Assembly (NCBI GenBank): GCA_949825025.1
Contig: OX463779.1
Coordinates: forward strand, 46,025,284 to 46,089,283
DNA from: Siphlonurus alternatus
Lineage: Eukaryota > Arthropoda > Insecta > Ephemeroptera > Siphlonuridae
DNA: 64,000 nucleotides
Reading direction: 5' to 3'
The notes beneath the pieces are model-generated. The model had not been told where the DNA came from, ran no database searches, and was given only the letters and a program-made list of their open reading frames with translations. This document shows, one piece after another, positions 12,291 through 26,500 of the stretch; within the stretch, counting starts at the first letter, position 1, and each line of letters opens with the position of its first letter. The position numbers and the translations under genes were made by a program.

Positions 12291-15200
12291 CCACCCTGTC
12301 CAGAACAGCTGATTCGGAATTGGAACGAAAAAGCTATCGACTTTCAGAAAATTCGGAAATTTCCGATTACTTTGAAAATTCAAGAACACAGAAATTTTGA
12401 ATTTTCTGATTAGTTTTCCGTTTCCAAACAGGGTTTTATATAATGAATATGACGGGCCAATGTATTTAGTTAGAAACTGCAGTTTAGTGACACACAGAGG
12501 ATTAGTGTCTAAATAAAGCTCCCGCGAACGTGAGGACCCGCGGCATTTGCAGGTCTTCGGGCGCACCTCCGCGGCTTCTCCCTCTACATGATCCACCACG
12601 GTCGTCAAACTGAATGAACACGCGATCTCGTGTTGCTCACTGATTTGACTTGATACGTATTAGAACTGTAACAGTTAATAATTTCTTTTTAAAGCTTTCC
12701 TTATATATAGTTAATAAAACTAGGTACCAATAAAATATATTTTGAGTAAAAAAATATTTAACCTAGAAATCTTTACAAGTAAAAAAATAGTGTTTATATT
12801 TTAAAAGCTTGAAAACAATTAAATATTTTATACTATATTTTCTAATTTATTATTTTAATTAATATCCCAACCTAATTATTATTAAACATATTTATTAAAA
12901 TTACAAGGTTATTTTTATGCACATATATTTTTTTTATACGATTTCAACATTTCAATTTTAAAATTAGATTAAAATTCTAAAAAAATCAATTAAATAGAAG
13001 AGTTAAAGGTTCTATTATTGTAATACATGTTAACAAGTATCTTGTCACGTTTTAACAAGGGTGACCCAGTTTTACTGTCTTGGTTTTGTCACGAGTGAAC
13101 GCTAAGTTGTCACCGAAGCGTAGCGGCCAATATTGTTTCATGCACCAAGACTTATAAGTACGTATAAGCTAGCAAGCGTTAATTAACAAGCTTTTTGTCG
13201 CCTAGCTGGTGTGACGATCAATTATCAAGAGGCGTGGGCGGGCCGGCCTTGCCTCGCGATCTCAACACACGAAGAGGTGGCCTCATCGAATTACGTGCCC
13301 AATAAAGTGTAGTCAGTATTACATAATTTTACATTACAATTAATAAAGTTCATTGCTTCTTGCAAATTATTTGTGCTAACTAAATTTCTAAATGATTATT
13401 TATAACTTATAAGAAATTTATATCTAAAAAATTAAATCATAATCACAGAATTCATGGCTTTATTATCTTCTTATCAGGTGTGAATGAAGGAGAACTTTTA
13501 CTTTCTGTGTATTGACTAAAAAATAGTTTATCTGTACATTAGGACACATCAAAGTTTTAATCGAAAATATGGCATGGGGGAAATGCAGTTTGCAGTTTTC
13601 ATTTTGATTTTGCTACAACAAATACTCGTGCATTTCAAATTTTAGATTTCTTTTTTATATTATACTTTCCAAGAGGGCATTGCACAAATTTTTCTTATAA
13701 GGGGAGACAGTTTGACAATTTGAAGGATTTTTTAATTGCATTTTTGAATAAAGGACCTCGAATATTTTTTTAGATTTTTTGAACTCTTAAAATATTGCTG
13801 CAAATGACATCGTTGGCTTTCATATATCGATTTAGAGGTTAAAAAAAAATGGTGATACATAAATCGTGGTCTGTTATCCATTTATGTGCAGTAAAAAAAA
13901 AATCATTACGACGAGCAGATATTGTGAGCTGGTGTGGGTGATTTTGGTCCACCTCTTGTGTACTCTGCCTTGACCAAAGCAGACACGGCAGGTTTTACTC
14001 GCACCTTTGGTTTCAACATTCGAGATAATATCATCTAAATTAACCATCGAACCAATACTTAATAAAAGCATAATGAGCAACATTAAAAATTATCATTAAT
14101 CAATGAAAATTATATGTAATTTAAATTTGTAAAAGAATTTTTTTTTTAATTTTTAAATATATGGTATTAAAAAAATTTCATATATATATGTAAAAAAAAA
14201 AAAAAAAAAAAAAACACGAGAATTTGATTTTAACTTTTAACTTCTTTATTTAATACGTATATTTTTAAAATGAGCATATCTTATTTAATTCATATAATTA
14301 TTTCATTATATTTCTTTTCTTACATAATAATATAAAAAGATGTCAAAAACCACTATGTTTGTCATGATTTGTAAGTCACGTATTATAAAAACAAAATTAT
14401 AACGGAACATATTTCTTTTCTAATTTTACTCTATAATGCAGTTTTAAACTTATTTATAAATATATAATATCACATTTTTCATGTACTTAACAATAAGAAA
14501 TACAGTTTTTATATAAAAAGAATGGATAATTTCGACATATTGTAAGAACAGCAGTCTTGTCTTTGCACCGTGAAATTCGTGACGTCTGGTCACTCACATT
14601 TTTTTAAAACATTTTTTTCTACTTTTTTTTTGTGCATTAACGGTGCCGAACATCATCAGCAACAGTCGAATATATAAGAATGCTAATCTATGTGTTGGTT
14701 GATGATGTGCAACAATGAAGGACCTCACAGGCAGTGACGTCACACCATTGTAGACCAAACACTCTCGCTGAACTATCCTAGAGGGGTTTATAATAATAAC
14801 ATCACAACCATGCAACTTTACGGGACTTTTTAAGCAAGGTGAGAAGTCCAAGTTGATCAAAGTCGATAAGTTGCTACTCATGAGTAATAGTATCATGCAT
14901 ATGACTCACGATTTCATTTGAATGCAAGGAGCCTCCAGATATTATTATTATATGTGCAACTTACAGGGTGGCTGCATGCTATGATGGCATTAATTGAACA
15001 ACGAACAGACACGATTTCTCTAGAGGTGGCCTTTTATTATTAACAAGATATAAAAATATTCTATCCTTCTAAAGCAGCTTGAACTTTGAACTCACTCATG
15101 CACCTGTAATATCAAAACAGCTGATACCGTAATTATACCATATGTTGGTATTAGTGTTTTCTCCAAACTTTTAAGTGTTTAATATTACACCACCATCACA

Positions 15201-15782
15201 ATTTATATCACGAAAATTGTAATTATGTAATCGTTTTTGTTAAATTATATACTTTTAATTTAAAATATTACGTAAAATCTAATTTATTTATAAATATTTT
15301 TTTTTTGTTTTTTTTTTTTTTTCAATAAAACGAACAACATTGTTGTATTGCGATTGTGAAAACCAGACATTATAGATTCATTCAAGCAGTGAACAAACTT
15401 GCTAAACTCTTCTTTTTTTTACAGCATGTATTGAATCTCATTTGTATACAGATTTGTAGAATAGAATTTGAGATGTAACCGGATCTTCTGGTTCGTTTTT
15501 CTGCGGTTGGATGTGTCTCTTCAAACAATGACGTGTCTTGCGGTCTCGCTAGCTCTTTTGTTTATTTGTTTCTTCTGCTCGTGCGATGGGACCTTCCAAA
15601 TTGGAGAATCTTTTTTATAATTCAGAGTGCAGTCGGGATGATGAATGAAAATTCTGCTCACGTTGTCATGTCGTCTTCGTTCACACAGAGGCTTCATTGA
15701 ATAAGTTTGTGTTAATAGTCATGGATTTAGCATTTTATATCAAAAGTTAAGTTTGATTTGTATTGAAAACAACCATTGTTGC
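12258..15782. other. Gene-free AT-rich DNA
   Basis: No gene recognised. The 118-codon minus-strand open frame at 12,252-12,608 overlaps repeat ends and has no family resemblance I know. Homopolymer runs occur near 14,193-14,213. Confidence 0.55.
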
Positions 15783-16057
15783 AATGGAGTATTGACCACA
15801 AAATGTTTTTATTATACAGAAATGGATAAAGGGTGCAAAGTTATGCTACTCTGATTTTTTCAGATTTCCGGAATTATTTTTAAAAAAATTATTGAAAGTA
15901 CAGAGAGAGTGACGCCTCATTAATTAAAGGATAGGACCTAAAAGGAGTGTGGGTTTAAACTTCCCGGCCTTTAAAAAACATTTAAAAAATCAGAGATGCA
16001 TAACTTTGCACCCTCTATCATTCTTGCAATAAAAATTTTTGAGTTGGATGCTCTATT
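15783..16057. repeat. GGAGTATTGACCTC foldback family, copy 4 (decayed)
   Basis: Starts AATGGAGTATTGACCAC and ends near GGATGCTCTATT, with GAAATGGATAAAGGGTGC inside. The core GTGTGGGTTTAAACTTCCC is a decayed form of the T-arm-like core of copies 1, 5 and 7. Confidence 0.75.
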
Positions 16058-16290
16058 ATTGCCTTTCCAAATACAATCATGCTAATTCTGATAATCCATT
16101 TTTGAAAAATAAAGTAAAATATTTTTTATTAATATTTTATGCATTTTGCTTAAATAGTAAATGATGTTTCAAATATCATTGTAGGGCATGGCTGCTACAG
16201 CGTTATAGCTGCTGTGTGATTAGTTTGTTAGCACCTCACGGTTGATTTGCACGTCAATTTTCCTCACTCTCCATGAAGCAGCTGCACCAA

Positions 16291-16409
16291 TGTACACTCA
16301 TCGCCTTGGAAAATTTCCCCCGTGCAGCCTTATTAATCACCATGCCCTATGACATTCTTACGGGACATGGTGATTGACAAGGCTACAAAGGGAACTTATC
16401 AAAGGCGAT
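16291..16409. repeat. TCGCCTTGGAAAATTTCCC foldback, copy 1
   Basis: The arms TCGCCTTGGAAAATTTCCCC and TTAATCACCATGCCC are matched on the right by GGACATGGTGATTGACAA and TATCAAAGGCGA. Related copies lie at 16,482-16,578 and 26,111-26,238. Confidence 0.7.
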
Positions 16410-16481
16410 CTACCTGATCTACCGTCAAATAGTAGTGCAGTTCGAAACCATGGAGAACTCCTTGCAAAACTTTATGCATCT

Positions 16482-16578
16482 GGTAGTACACTCGTCACCT
16501 TAGAAAATTTCCCACTTGCAGCCTTCTTGTTAATCACCATAAATAACACAGGGAATGGTGATTAATATAAAGCTGCAC
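16482..16578. repeat. TCGCCTTGGAAAATTTCCC foldback, copy 2 (right arm truncated)
   Basis: Repeats the left arm (CACCTTAGAAAATTTCCCAC, TTGTTAATCACCAT) about 190 bp after copy 1, then GGTGATTAAT and part of the right arm. The outer right end is missing. A 63-codon open frame at 16,374-16,565 joins the two copies and is not a gene. Confidence 0.65.
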
Positions 16579-16621
16579 TGTTTTTGTTTTCACTTCTAAC
16601 TTTATCTAACTAAAGTCGTAC

Positions 16622-16717
16622 CCATTTATCTTTGGTTTGACGTCACGCAACCCTACCATTAGAATTGTATTGGAGGACAAAGGAAAAGGTTCGTGACGTC
16701 AAACCAAAGATAAATGG
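16622..16717. repeat. Short hairpin with TGACGTCA-type arms
   Basis: Perfect arms of about 26 nt (left CCATTTATCTTTGGTTTGAC followed by GTCACG) around a loop of about 44 nt. It lies immediately after the two TCGCCTT foldback copies. No second copy seen in the window. Confidence 0.7.
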
Positions 16718-17571
16718 AGACGACTTTATAGACTGGTTGCTTGACTGGGCAACTCATCTTGAGGACCCACCTTTGCTGGACTCAGGTTGCTCCCCGCGCT
16801 ACCACCCTGAGCGGTGCCAACGACCTTGCTATAACCAGCTGATGGACTCAGAATGTAATTTTGTGCTCTGTAAAGGTAGCGATGGTTATTAAAATGCCTC
16901 ACACTAAGTTGAAATTTCCGGATTGTTAACACGTTTTTTTCATCATGTAATATCTACATAGACTCTCCTCTGCAGCTATGATTAACAATACAAGGAAAGT
17001 GGTATTCAGATTGTATGACGAAGCGATAATATTGGTCTACGTTTGTTGTTATTATATATAATGAGTATAATACTTTTAAAAATATTTATATACAAATGTT
17101 CATTATAAACAGCTAACTTATATATTAAATGAGCGCATCTTGTTACTAGTTGAAATCATGCTGTAACAAGACTTTTGTATGTTTATTTTTTTAACTGTTA
17201 TAATATTATAAATTCATCGTGTTGAAAAGAAATCATGTTGAATTGTAATGTTATAGAAAAAAAAAAATGCATAGGATTACTATTGAAGAAAAAAAAAATT
17301 AAGTACCGAATGCTAATCAATGAAATGAAGAAAAATTTTATCGATATATATGAGAATTGTTAAAGGTTGATTATTTTGTGAAGTGTAAATTATTAAACGT
17401 GATGATGTAAAAATTTGAATGAATGCGACGAGACACAATATAAAGATGTTTTCTGAATGAAATTGCAAAGTACAGTTAAAGACGTTTCGAATATCTCCCA
17501 CGCTATTACCTGATGAGATAAAGCTGTTATATAAAATCAGGACCAATTTGAGAACATCTCATGTGAACTCT

Positions 17572-17972
17572 TTAAGGTAGAGATAACACTGATCAGATGT
17601 TCGACGTAGCCCCCTTTGATTGACATGTAAATCTTACAAATTCACAAAAATTCAGATTTTTCTTTGAGAGGCAGATTTTAGTGCCTAAAAGCTAAAAGTC
17701 ATAAAAAAAATCAAAAGAGACGATTTTTTTAAATTAAGTTTTTAGTTTGTCTGTCCATGGGGAAGTCCTATATGTTAAAAATTAAAAAAAAAAAAACGAT
17801 AATTAAAAAAAATCGGCTCGTTTAATTGTTTTTAAATTTTTTCTATTATATGGCATAGACACTAAAATCTGCATCTGAAAAAAATTTCAGAATTTTTGTG
17901 AAGTTGCTAAGGTTTACATGTTAATCAAAGGGGACAGCGTTGAACAGCTGATCAATGTCATCTCTACCTTAA
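17572..17972. repeat. TTAAGGTAGAGATAAC foldback family, copy 1
   Basis: About 400 bp. Begins TTAAGGTAGAGATAACACTG and ends with CATCTCTACCTTAA. Arms pair over much of their length (CACAAAAATTCAGA against TCAGAATTTTTGTG). Close copies lie at 40,027-40,421 (SPT2 intron) and 52,024-52,411. No coding potential. Confidence 0.8.
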
Positions 17973-20900
17973 ATGCAGTTCTCCTTTTAGATTAGCGATA
18001 GCCTTTTATTAGAGAGCCATTTTTATATATAAAGAGGATTTTATCCATACTTCTATCGTCGTTGAGTCATTTACTATTATTTATATGTCAACATCTAAGG
18101 TATAGAATTAATTATTATTAAACTTGTAATCAAAATAACCATAAAAGGTAAATTCTTTTAATAACCTTGTATAGTAAATTCTTTGCATAGAAAATAAATT
18201 ATCAGATCACTACTTAATTTTGTTGTTGTAAGTTTTGTTTTTTATTAGATTAATATCAATACGAAATAAAGTCCATATTTGAAAAGTTTGCTAATAAGAA
18301 AGTCGTATAAATCTTTATAAGTTTAGACATTGATAAAAAAAAAATAAAGTGATACATAGTCATGTGGTCAGTTATATAATTTAGAACAGTTGTGTCGAAA
18401 AAATAACAGCAAACAAAAATAAAAATGAAGAAACTAAAATCTGTCGTAATAACTGAACGATGGATTTTTGTATTAACAAGATTAAGGAAGTGATGTGTAT
18501 GGGAGCTGCTGCACATATGGAGTTGAGCGACATATCATAGTGGCGTCAGACGTGATGCCAGTGGTAATTATCCCCCTCCTCTTGCATTACTACTACTGTA
18601 TGTACATACAACCGCCGTCAATGCCGCGTATCTCACTTAAAGAAACTTGTCGTTACACGCGATATTGATTATAATAATGTTTTTTTTTAAAACCTGATGG
18701 CAGTTAAAGCGCGCATGCAGCAAGAATATTTTAAATTGCACAACATTTTATACACAACAAATAGTTATGTTGCAGTTTTTATGTTATTTTTCCGCATGAT
18801 CAACTTAACTTAGTTGCATTTATATACTTTTATAATTGCTGGTTATATTATATACATTTAGATGGAATTTAATGATAAAAGTTTTTTTTTTTAGTTTGTT
18901 ATAATTTATTCTTATTATTCACTCAAGCAATTGTAAAAATTGTTGTTTTTCTTGACGAAGTCATTTGTCAAAAAGATAAAATGATATTATGTGAATAATT
19001 ATTTATTTTATAACAAATTATGTAAAGTGACATAAATAATAAACTATAATAATGTAATTATCATAGACAGAGATTTAGTTTACAAGATAAAACGCATTTT
19101 ACTTGTTGTATAGTTGCAAAATAAATTTACTCTTTACACACATTAAGAAAATATGTAAGGGCTGTCTTACACAGAGATTTCGTAGCGTATATGATAAAAA
19201 AATTAAGAACCATCACTAGGCTTCATTTCGTATCGCATCGCATGACATCATAAGTTTCTCATTTAGAACCAGTTCTAAATTTTTATCAAATACGAAGTCA
19301 TACGATACCAATACAGAAACGCAGTGTACGACCCCTCTAACTACATAGGAAAATGTATAGACTGTTAGAATATAGAAACAAAAATAAAAAATTAATTAAA
19401 TAAGCAATGAACTTAACTTTACTTTGAATTATAGAGTTTATTGTAATTTAATTTAATATATGTAATTTCAATCCAATTTATTTATCCAAGTAATATATCA
19501 TTCTGTTAATTCTTGACTATAAGCGATCATCATCAGTGCACGCAGTTGCTGCTTCTGTTTGTCGATTGTTGATGATGCCACAAGCGACTGGAGCACGTGA
19601 TTGATGGCGCCGAAGACTGTCGTGACGCCACACTGGTGCAGCTAGTATACGTCTTGTTGCATGGCCTTGCTATGCATTTCCTCGCCCGCGATAGAACCTC
19701 CTCTCAAATGTCACCTAAGAATTATTGGCTTCCTTTATATTGTTCTATACGTGAATAATTGCAATAGTGTTGAATAATAAATTATTATATATCTACATAA
19801 TAATAGAGTAATATGTCAGCCTAAAGCGTTAATTTCTACAGTAATAGAACATATACTGTAATATAACTTTTACGACATATTAACTACGGATAATTTTAAA
19901 AATATATACACTTATATATAAATTCAATTAAATATAAGGTAATTTTCAATAGTGTTAAAATATATTTTTATAGTGTTACTATAAAAACTAAATTAATTTG
20001 AAGATCTATTGTCTGTATAGAAAAAAAAATCAGTTGTTAAAAAAATAAATATGATATTCTACAATATTTTTTGCTACAGATCATAATCTTTGTTTTCCAC
20101 TAAAATTCAATGAAAATTGGTTCTCCAGAAGCGCACGATTTTTCAGGCTCGTTGTCTGCGAAGGTATTATAGCGTGCGGCGGCATCACCACCACTAACTA
20201 ACACGCGAACATAAAAACTGGTAGAATGCTCGCAGTTTTTTACCCCCTTAATATCCAGATGGAAATAAATAAATACAAAACTTTTATATAAAACATTTTA
20301 CATTAATTTTTGTAACATGCCCTTTATTGCCTTGATCCTGAATGCTTTTTTTTTAAACAATTTTATCAAAAAAATTAAAACAAAAATACCTTTAAGCGTT
20401 TTCAATTACATGAAATCAATTGGCAATTGTTACAAGATATAAGAATTCAATTTTCTTTGATTCATGTTTTTTCTCGTACTTCTTTAGGTTAAAGATTTTT
20501 ATTATTAAGAAAGAACTTATCACCTGCATATCGTGTGAAATATTTTACTTTAAGAAAACTTAAGTATTAAATAACGACCAAGGAATCTTATTGAAGTTCA
20601 TGTGAGTTTCTCACCTTAAAGTCGTGTGAACCATCAGAAGGCGTGGCATTTATATAAAAAAAAAAAAAAATTAATATGTCTTGTAGTTTTGGAGCCGTTA
20701 CCGCTCGATCGTTATGGCGCAGGGTTAAATATGTAAGGGAGAGGGGAGGGCCCCCCAGCCTGATTGTCCTTTACATCTGCACCTGGGTCTTTATGGCACG
20801 TGAGAGAAACCGTTAAACTCGTTGTTGCTCTCCTTATGTGCATGGTAATGCACAGAGGGGTGCATCATCCCTCCCCCCTACATACAGATTGTTGTTGCAC

Positions 20901-21014
20901 CCCTTATAAATATTTTCTATATGTTGGGCATTTAATACAATCCCACGATGAATTAAATGTTTTTACATTTTAGATTTTCATACAGTAATTCAAGAACTAT
21001 TTTTAAAAATTAAT

Positions 21015-21159
21015 AAGGGGCATTCACAAAGTCTTAAGGCCACATTTAAGGCTCGATAATTTAAAGCTTGATTTTAGACGTGTTTTTTAGACCCAAAATT
21101 TCTGGTCTTAAATTATTGAGCCTTAAATGTGGCCTTAAAAGGCTTTGTGAATGCCCCTT
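21015..21159. mobile_element. Short foldback AAGGGGCATTCACAAAG
   Basis: A 145-bp hairpin. Left end AAGGGGCATTCACAAAGTCT, right end GGCTTTGTGAATGCCCCTT, with GGCCACATTTAAGGCTC matched in the other arm. Flanked by AAT on both sides, consistent with a 3-bp target duplication. A single copy in this window. Confidence 0.75.
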
Positions 21160-22139
21160 AATATAACTCAATATAATACTGTAATATATACGTGTGAAAA
21201 TTTGAAGATTATAATTTTAAAAATTATCAAATTTATGATGACAATTAAAGTAACTAGAAGTGTAGAAGTAGAAGTGTTTGTTTAAAATTTATCCTCTTAT
21301 TTATTATCATTTTTTTTTTTTTTCATTTAAATTGAGGTTTATATATTTTATTTTATATTTAAATATTATATTTTAAATATTATAATTTTTTCAATGAACA
21401 TTTTTATCTTTGAACACGAAAATTCTAAAGAAAATTACTGTACATGAATAAAAATTAACATAACGTATCCACGCTTTTTACTTTTTAGTATACATTAAAA
21501 AAAAAGTATTATCCTTTATTGCGGAAAAAAAACATTAAAATGTGCAATTCTTTTTTATTGGTGATAATACATACAGAGATTTTAACGCACGACAAAAATG
21601 TGAATATTTAAAAGAAAATGTTGAGGTTTGTGTCACGTAAAATTACTTTAATGTTCATTAAAATCACGAGACTCACTTGAAACAGACCAACTATAGCCAT
21701 ATTATTATACATACTATAATATAGCTATAAAATAATAACATTATATATGCAAGTTATAAAAAAATTAATATGTTACTTGAATTGAATCATTAAAATTCAT
21801 AGAATTTAATTAAATTACTGAGAAAGGTATTTAAATATTACATTTTTAGCTTTTAAATTGTCATAATTATTTATATAATTATAAAAGTATTTCAATTATA
21901 AAAAAAACAAGTATACTATAAGAGAAAAGAAAAGATGAGATGAAATTAGTAAAATTATTCTCGGAAAGGTTAAATTACATAAATCTCATCAGGACGATAT
22001 GAAGGTATTTTATTATTTATTTTTTTTTGCCATACTACAGTATACAAAAATTAAAATTACATTTGAAAATAACCGGAAGTACGATATTTCTAGTCTTTCT
22101 ATCTATTTATGTATTTTAAAAATGAAAATTTTACAGAAA

Positions 22140-22400
22140 ACTATACCCAAGGGAAATAAATTATATTTTTTATTCGCTCTCTCCTCGTCTAATTTCCTCA
22201 CAAATTAGGAAAAAAAGGGGGGGGGAAGACGAAATTACGAATTTTTTCTTCTTATTGAGCACAAAATGTTAGAAATATTGTCTCCATTTCATTCTCACTT
22301 TGAGCGAAGAGGAAAGAAGATAGAAAGAGGTAAAAATATTAGGTTTAGACGTGTAAAAGATGAGTTGAAGGCTTAATTTTTCAACTAGGGATATTATCAT
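22140..22400 (+). repeat. Dispersed AT-rich repeat, copy 1
   Basis: Shares TTCGCTCTCTCCTCGTCTAA, TTAGAAATATTGTCTCCATT, CTCACTTTGAGCGAAGAGG and TTAGGTTTAGACGTGTAAAA with copies at 26,795-27,030 (same strand) and 29,505-29,790 (opposite strand). I see no terminal repeats or coding region. A run of nine G near 22,218-22,226 is private to this copy. Confidence 0.7.
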
Positions 22401-22479
22401 CTTCTACCTATATCTGTAAAATTTAGAAAAAGGTCAAAATCGTCCCACTTCCGGGTTACCTTTGATTAAAGTGCACTGT

Positions 22480-22697
22480 CGGGTTACTCTGACTGCTGCG
22501 CGCCGTACGGACGATGGAGGGGAGGAGAGCGGTTGCAGGGGGAGCCCTCATCGCCTCATCAGAAGCTCGCTAGTCGCGCGTGTGAATGTGTCGTCGTCGC
22601 GGAGCTCATAGGATTATGTGTCGTGTTAGTGACGTGCTTATAACGTAGTGCTGAATTGATATAAAGAGTGCGTTTTACTGGATTGCAGGGATTTAGG
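22480..22697 (+). promoter_or_regulatory. Candidate promoter / 5' UTR exon of inscuteable
   Basis: The only GC-rich stretch upstream of the inscuteable coding exons: GCGCGCCGTACGGACG, GCGCGTGTGAATGTG and CGTCGTCGCGGAGCTC occur within 120 bp. It ends at a good donor-like site, GATTTAG|GTAAAA at 22,697/22,698, so it may contain the transcription start and a non-coding first exon spliced to 23,543. I cannot place the start site. Confidence 0.45.
22514..22573 (+). other. Possible upstream open reading frame in the inscuteable 5' exon
   Basis: A 19-codon frame starting ATGGAGGGGAGGAGAGCGG and ending at TAG inside the GC-rich candidate 5' exon. If this exon is transcribed, the frame would lie upstream of the main start and could damp translation. 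This is an inference from position only. Confidence 0.25.
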
Positions 22698-23547
22698 TAA
22701 AAATTGTTAATTTAAAATTTTAATTATTACATTTTTCTTCGCAAAACTTAATTTTAATTCTTATATAGAATTAAATCTATATATTAAAGATATATAATAA
22801 TCGTACTTTTGAATAAAATTAAAATTATTGTTTTTATTAATATGTGAATAGTTGTTCAAAATTCAAATTTAAAGTAGTAAAATAAATTATATAAATTAAA
22901 AATTCAAATTAATTAATTAATTTTTGAAAATCTCAGTCACTTAAATTGAAAAAACAACAACATGAAATGTTGTTAATAATGATTGTTTAAATGATTTGTA
23001 TGTTATAAATAATTATCTTTAAAAATTTGCTGCATTGTTCCACTTTTATAATATATTATAATATAATTACATTATTATAGAAAAACTCAATAATGATATC
23101 ATGATGTTTGATGAATTGCAATGAATGTTAATTTAAAATTTAGAATTAGTCATAGAATCTGCATTATCAGACTTAAAGAATATGATAATAGTGATTTTCA
23201 AGATCACAATTAATGGCAATTTTTACGAAAACAAAGCTTCATCAAAAGGCTAAACGGAAGATCAAATCTGCATATATTATACGTATCTCGTCATTTTTAA
23301 TTATACAGAAAATACGTTCTGAAATACACACATACTGCTGATACGACAAGAAAATACAGAAGTTGATATCTTATATTGTGTGTTCGCTTGAGTGTTGCAT
23401 TACACGTTATAAAGTCTGGGAATTACAGCAACAATTTGCGTACACAGCGTCTTCTTCTTTCCTCCTTCTCAGCCGCGAGTCACATTGCGTGCTATGTTAG
23501 AGACGAGGGACAAGGGTCAACTGACGTGTCCTCGTGTTTCAGGCACG

Positions 23548-26500
23548 ATGATGCTGCAGCAGCCCCCAGAGCGACTGGACGAGGAAGACGAGGACGAGGA
23601 TTGCGTTACGCCACCCCCATTACCCCCGGCATTTCGTCGTGGTCGCAGCCGAGTATTCCACGCCTCCGAGTGGCGTGAAGAAGACTGGAGGCTGATCCTG
23701 CCACGACCAGGCTCCGGTAAAGTGTCACCTCCAAGACCTGAAGACCAACAAGATTGGGGTCTACTTCTTTCAGCCCCCGGAGGTCCTCCCAGTCATAGGA
23801 GCCAGGACTCAGGGTTTTCAGACTCGGAGTCAGAAGCGTCTCCACATCAACTGCTTGAGTTCAAACCTTTGCCAAAGCCATCATCTTCATCTAGTTCACC
23901 AGCCAGCGCTTCGCCCACCCCTGGCCCCCCCACCCACTGCTCCACCCCTAAGAGTTCCAGACTGCAGCTGCGTTCTAGGATACAAAGACGTTCGCCAGAT
24001 ACTGAGCACCAAGACGAAGAGATCTGTCCACCCCAGCAGCCAGTCCCTTCACCGTTGGGGAAGACCATCGGGTGTTCTCTCAACCTGCTTCTTTCAACAA
24101 GGTGAGTCCGAGGGAGCATTTTATTGTAATTAGTGTGAAAGTTCATCGACCTCAAAAATTTTTATTGCAGAAATAGATAGAGGGTACAAAGTTATGGTAC
24201 TATGATTTTTTCAGATTTTTTAAGTCCGGGAACTATTTTTTTTAAAAATTTATTGAAAGTATGGAGAGAGTGACACCTCTCTTAATAAAAGGATAGGACT
24301 TAAATTGGACCTGGGTTCAAATCTGACCTAGGCAAAACTTTTTTACCAATACTTCCCGAGCTCTAAAAAAATCTGAAAAAAAATCAGAGTTGCATAATTT
24401 TGCACCCTTTATCTATTTCTGCAATTAAAATTTTTGAGGTCGATACTCCATTATATTATATTTTGTGTTAATTGTGATCACCAGTCAGGTGTGTAACTTT
24501 TGATCCACACGCGTGAGTTACGCAACTAAATTCTCACAATCAAACGTCAAGTCAATAATAATATTTAAAGTTGGCTTTTACGCTCCACTAGTTTTACTAA
24601 TTGGACCTTATATTCGTGTAATTCAAAATTTATAACCTTTTTAAATGAATTTAGATACATAATAATATCCGATTAAATTTTATATATATATTTTTAATAT
24701 ACATTATACTAATTCAACAACATTTTTTAAAGGTCATTAAATATAAAAAAATCCCGCATTAAATGATTACCATGAAAAATTTGAACCTTGTGATGTCTGT
24801 TAAATAATATAAAAATTCCTTTCTAAATATCACAAGTGGCTGAAATGCAAGCAATATCGCTTACGTCTAATAAACAATAGCTTGGGGCTGGACAATGCCG
24901 TCTTTGTTTGTGCAGCAGCAACATGGCAGATCTATTAAACAACGAGAGAGAAAGGATTGTGTGTAAAAAATTTAAAAAAAAAAGTCGAGCTCGCATTTTT
25001 TTTTTGCCGGCGGTGACCGAAAAGCAATCCCGCTCCTCATTACGGTGTCCATTGTTATATTATGAGACTCGACGGTCCATCGAGTGCGATAACTTTCACG
25101 CTTGAAACCACCAAGTCAAAGGGGTGGGGGCAACCAAATATTTGTAATTTTTTCGATGCAATTTTATACGCTCTTTTCATGTCACCAAATAAAATTCTTT
25201 TATTTACATTTTAAATTCTAAGAATTTGTTTTTCTTTTTAAAATATTTTGCATATGAATTGACTTTAATAATGATTGTTTTATTGTATAAAGAATTTCTT
25301 ATGTATTATATACTCTTGATTACAATGATATTGTGTATTATCCACATACAACAATAAAACCAGTTTAATTACAGTAATTTACGGTAATTGTTATATAAGT
25401 AGTTTTTTTTGTACAATTCAATCCTTATATCGTGATTTTTTTTTTTTTTTTTTACTTCTTTAATTGAGAGAATTGACAAGTTAAGTTTCGAATTTCATTG
25501 ATCATAAACTACATTCAATTTTTGCCTTAGGTCAAATGACGTCATTTATACGTATAATTAAGCTCAATAAAGTAAATCAGACAAGTTATCAACCCGGCGC
25601 GCCTTATACTATTATAATACAACGTGTCGTGGAATAATATAGATCTTATGTTCATTAAATTCTCGTCTAGAAGATGTCTGAGCAAGTCGTGGATCACGAA
25701 TACCGATATAGGTGGCCATCAATAATATAATGATAAAATTAGACTGCTCGTTGAAAAAAATAACTACCCGAATTATATCGTCGATGATTTTCTCATATCC
25801 TGATAGGAAAGTGCGATAAAGTATACAAGAGTACGGTGAACTTTGTATCAGAATAATAATTAAATTTAAAATTAAACTTTCATAATATATTGTTTTTTTT
25901 CAAAATTACTTAAATTGTTTTTGTTCAGAATAAGACTATAATACAAATACTATCGTTTTAACCAATTTAGTTGTTTTAATTTTGTTTAATAAATAAAAGA
26001 AATTTAACATTTAAGACGTATTCACTGCCAATCTCTACAATTTAATATAATTTGGAAGTCATACAAGTTTTCAGGCAAAAGTTAAAATATTACTGGCTGG
26101 AATTAAGGAGGTGCACTCATCGCCTTGGAAAATTTCCCACTTGCAGCCTTGTTAATCACCATGCCATGTGTTATTCTTACGAGGCATGGGGATTAACAAT
26201 TAATGCTGCAAAAGGAAATTTTCAAAAGGCGACGACATATTCATTCATTTAGGTTTTGATCGGAAATACTCGGAAGTATTCGGCTTATATTGGACCAATT
26301 AGATTCTTCGTTGTAAACTGTCAACCAATGACCAAGGATATATAACAAACATGACGAAAATCTTATTAAATGTGACGAAGACTGTGTTAAGCCGGTATTA
26401 CACGATCCAATTTTTCTAACTATTGCATACAATTTTTCCTTTCAAGAAAACTTGAACTCTATTTGTTTGTATGGAGATGAAATTTTCTTGCAAGGAAATA

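Larger units (their letters stand above)
16718..22479. other. Gene-free AT-rich DNA
   Basis: No gene recognised; open frames are short and A/T-driven. Contains the foldbacks at 17,572-17,972 and 21,015-21,159, the repeat at 22,140-22,400, and a weak decayed inverted repeat near 19,155-19,340 that I could not delimit. Confidence 0.55.

Noticed and set aside
12252..12608. 118-codon minus-strand open frame
   Set aside because: It overlaps the end of a foldback and an older repeat, has no recognisable domain, and its length is not exceptional in a 64-kb window.
14594..14896. 100-codon minus-strand frame
   Set aside because: No recognisable domain, no splice partners, and it ends in a low-complexity lysine run.
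17572..17972. piggyBac MITE
   Set aside because: The TTAA at the ends is suggestive, but piggyBac ends normally follow TTAA with C-rich rather than GG sequence, and TTAA duplication could not be shown.
19155..19340. Foldback element
   Set aside because: GATTTCGTAGCGTATATG and a diverged complement can be matched, but pairing is too weak to delimit it.
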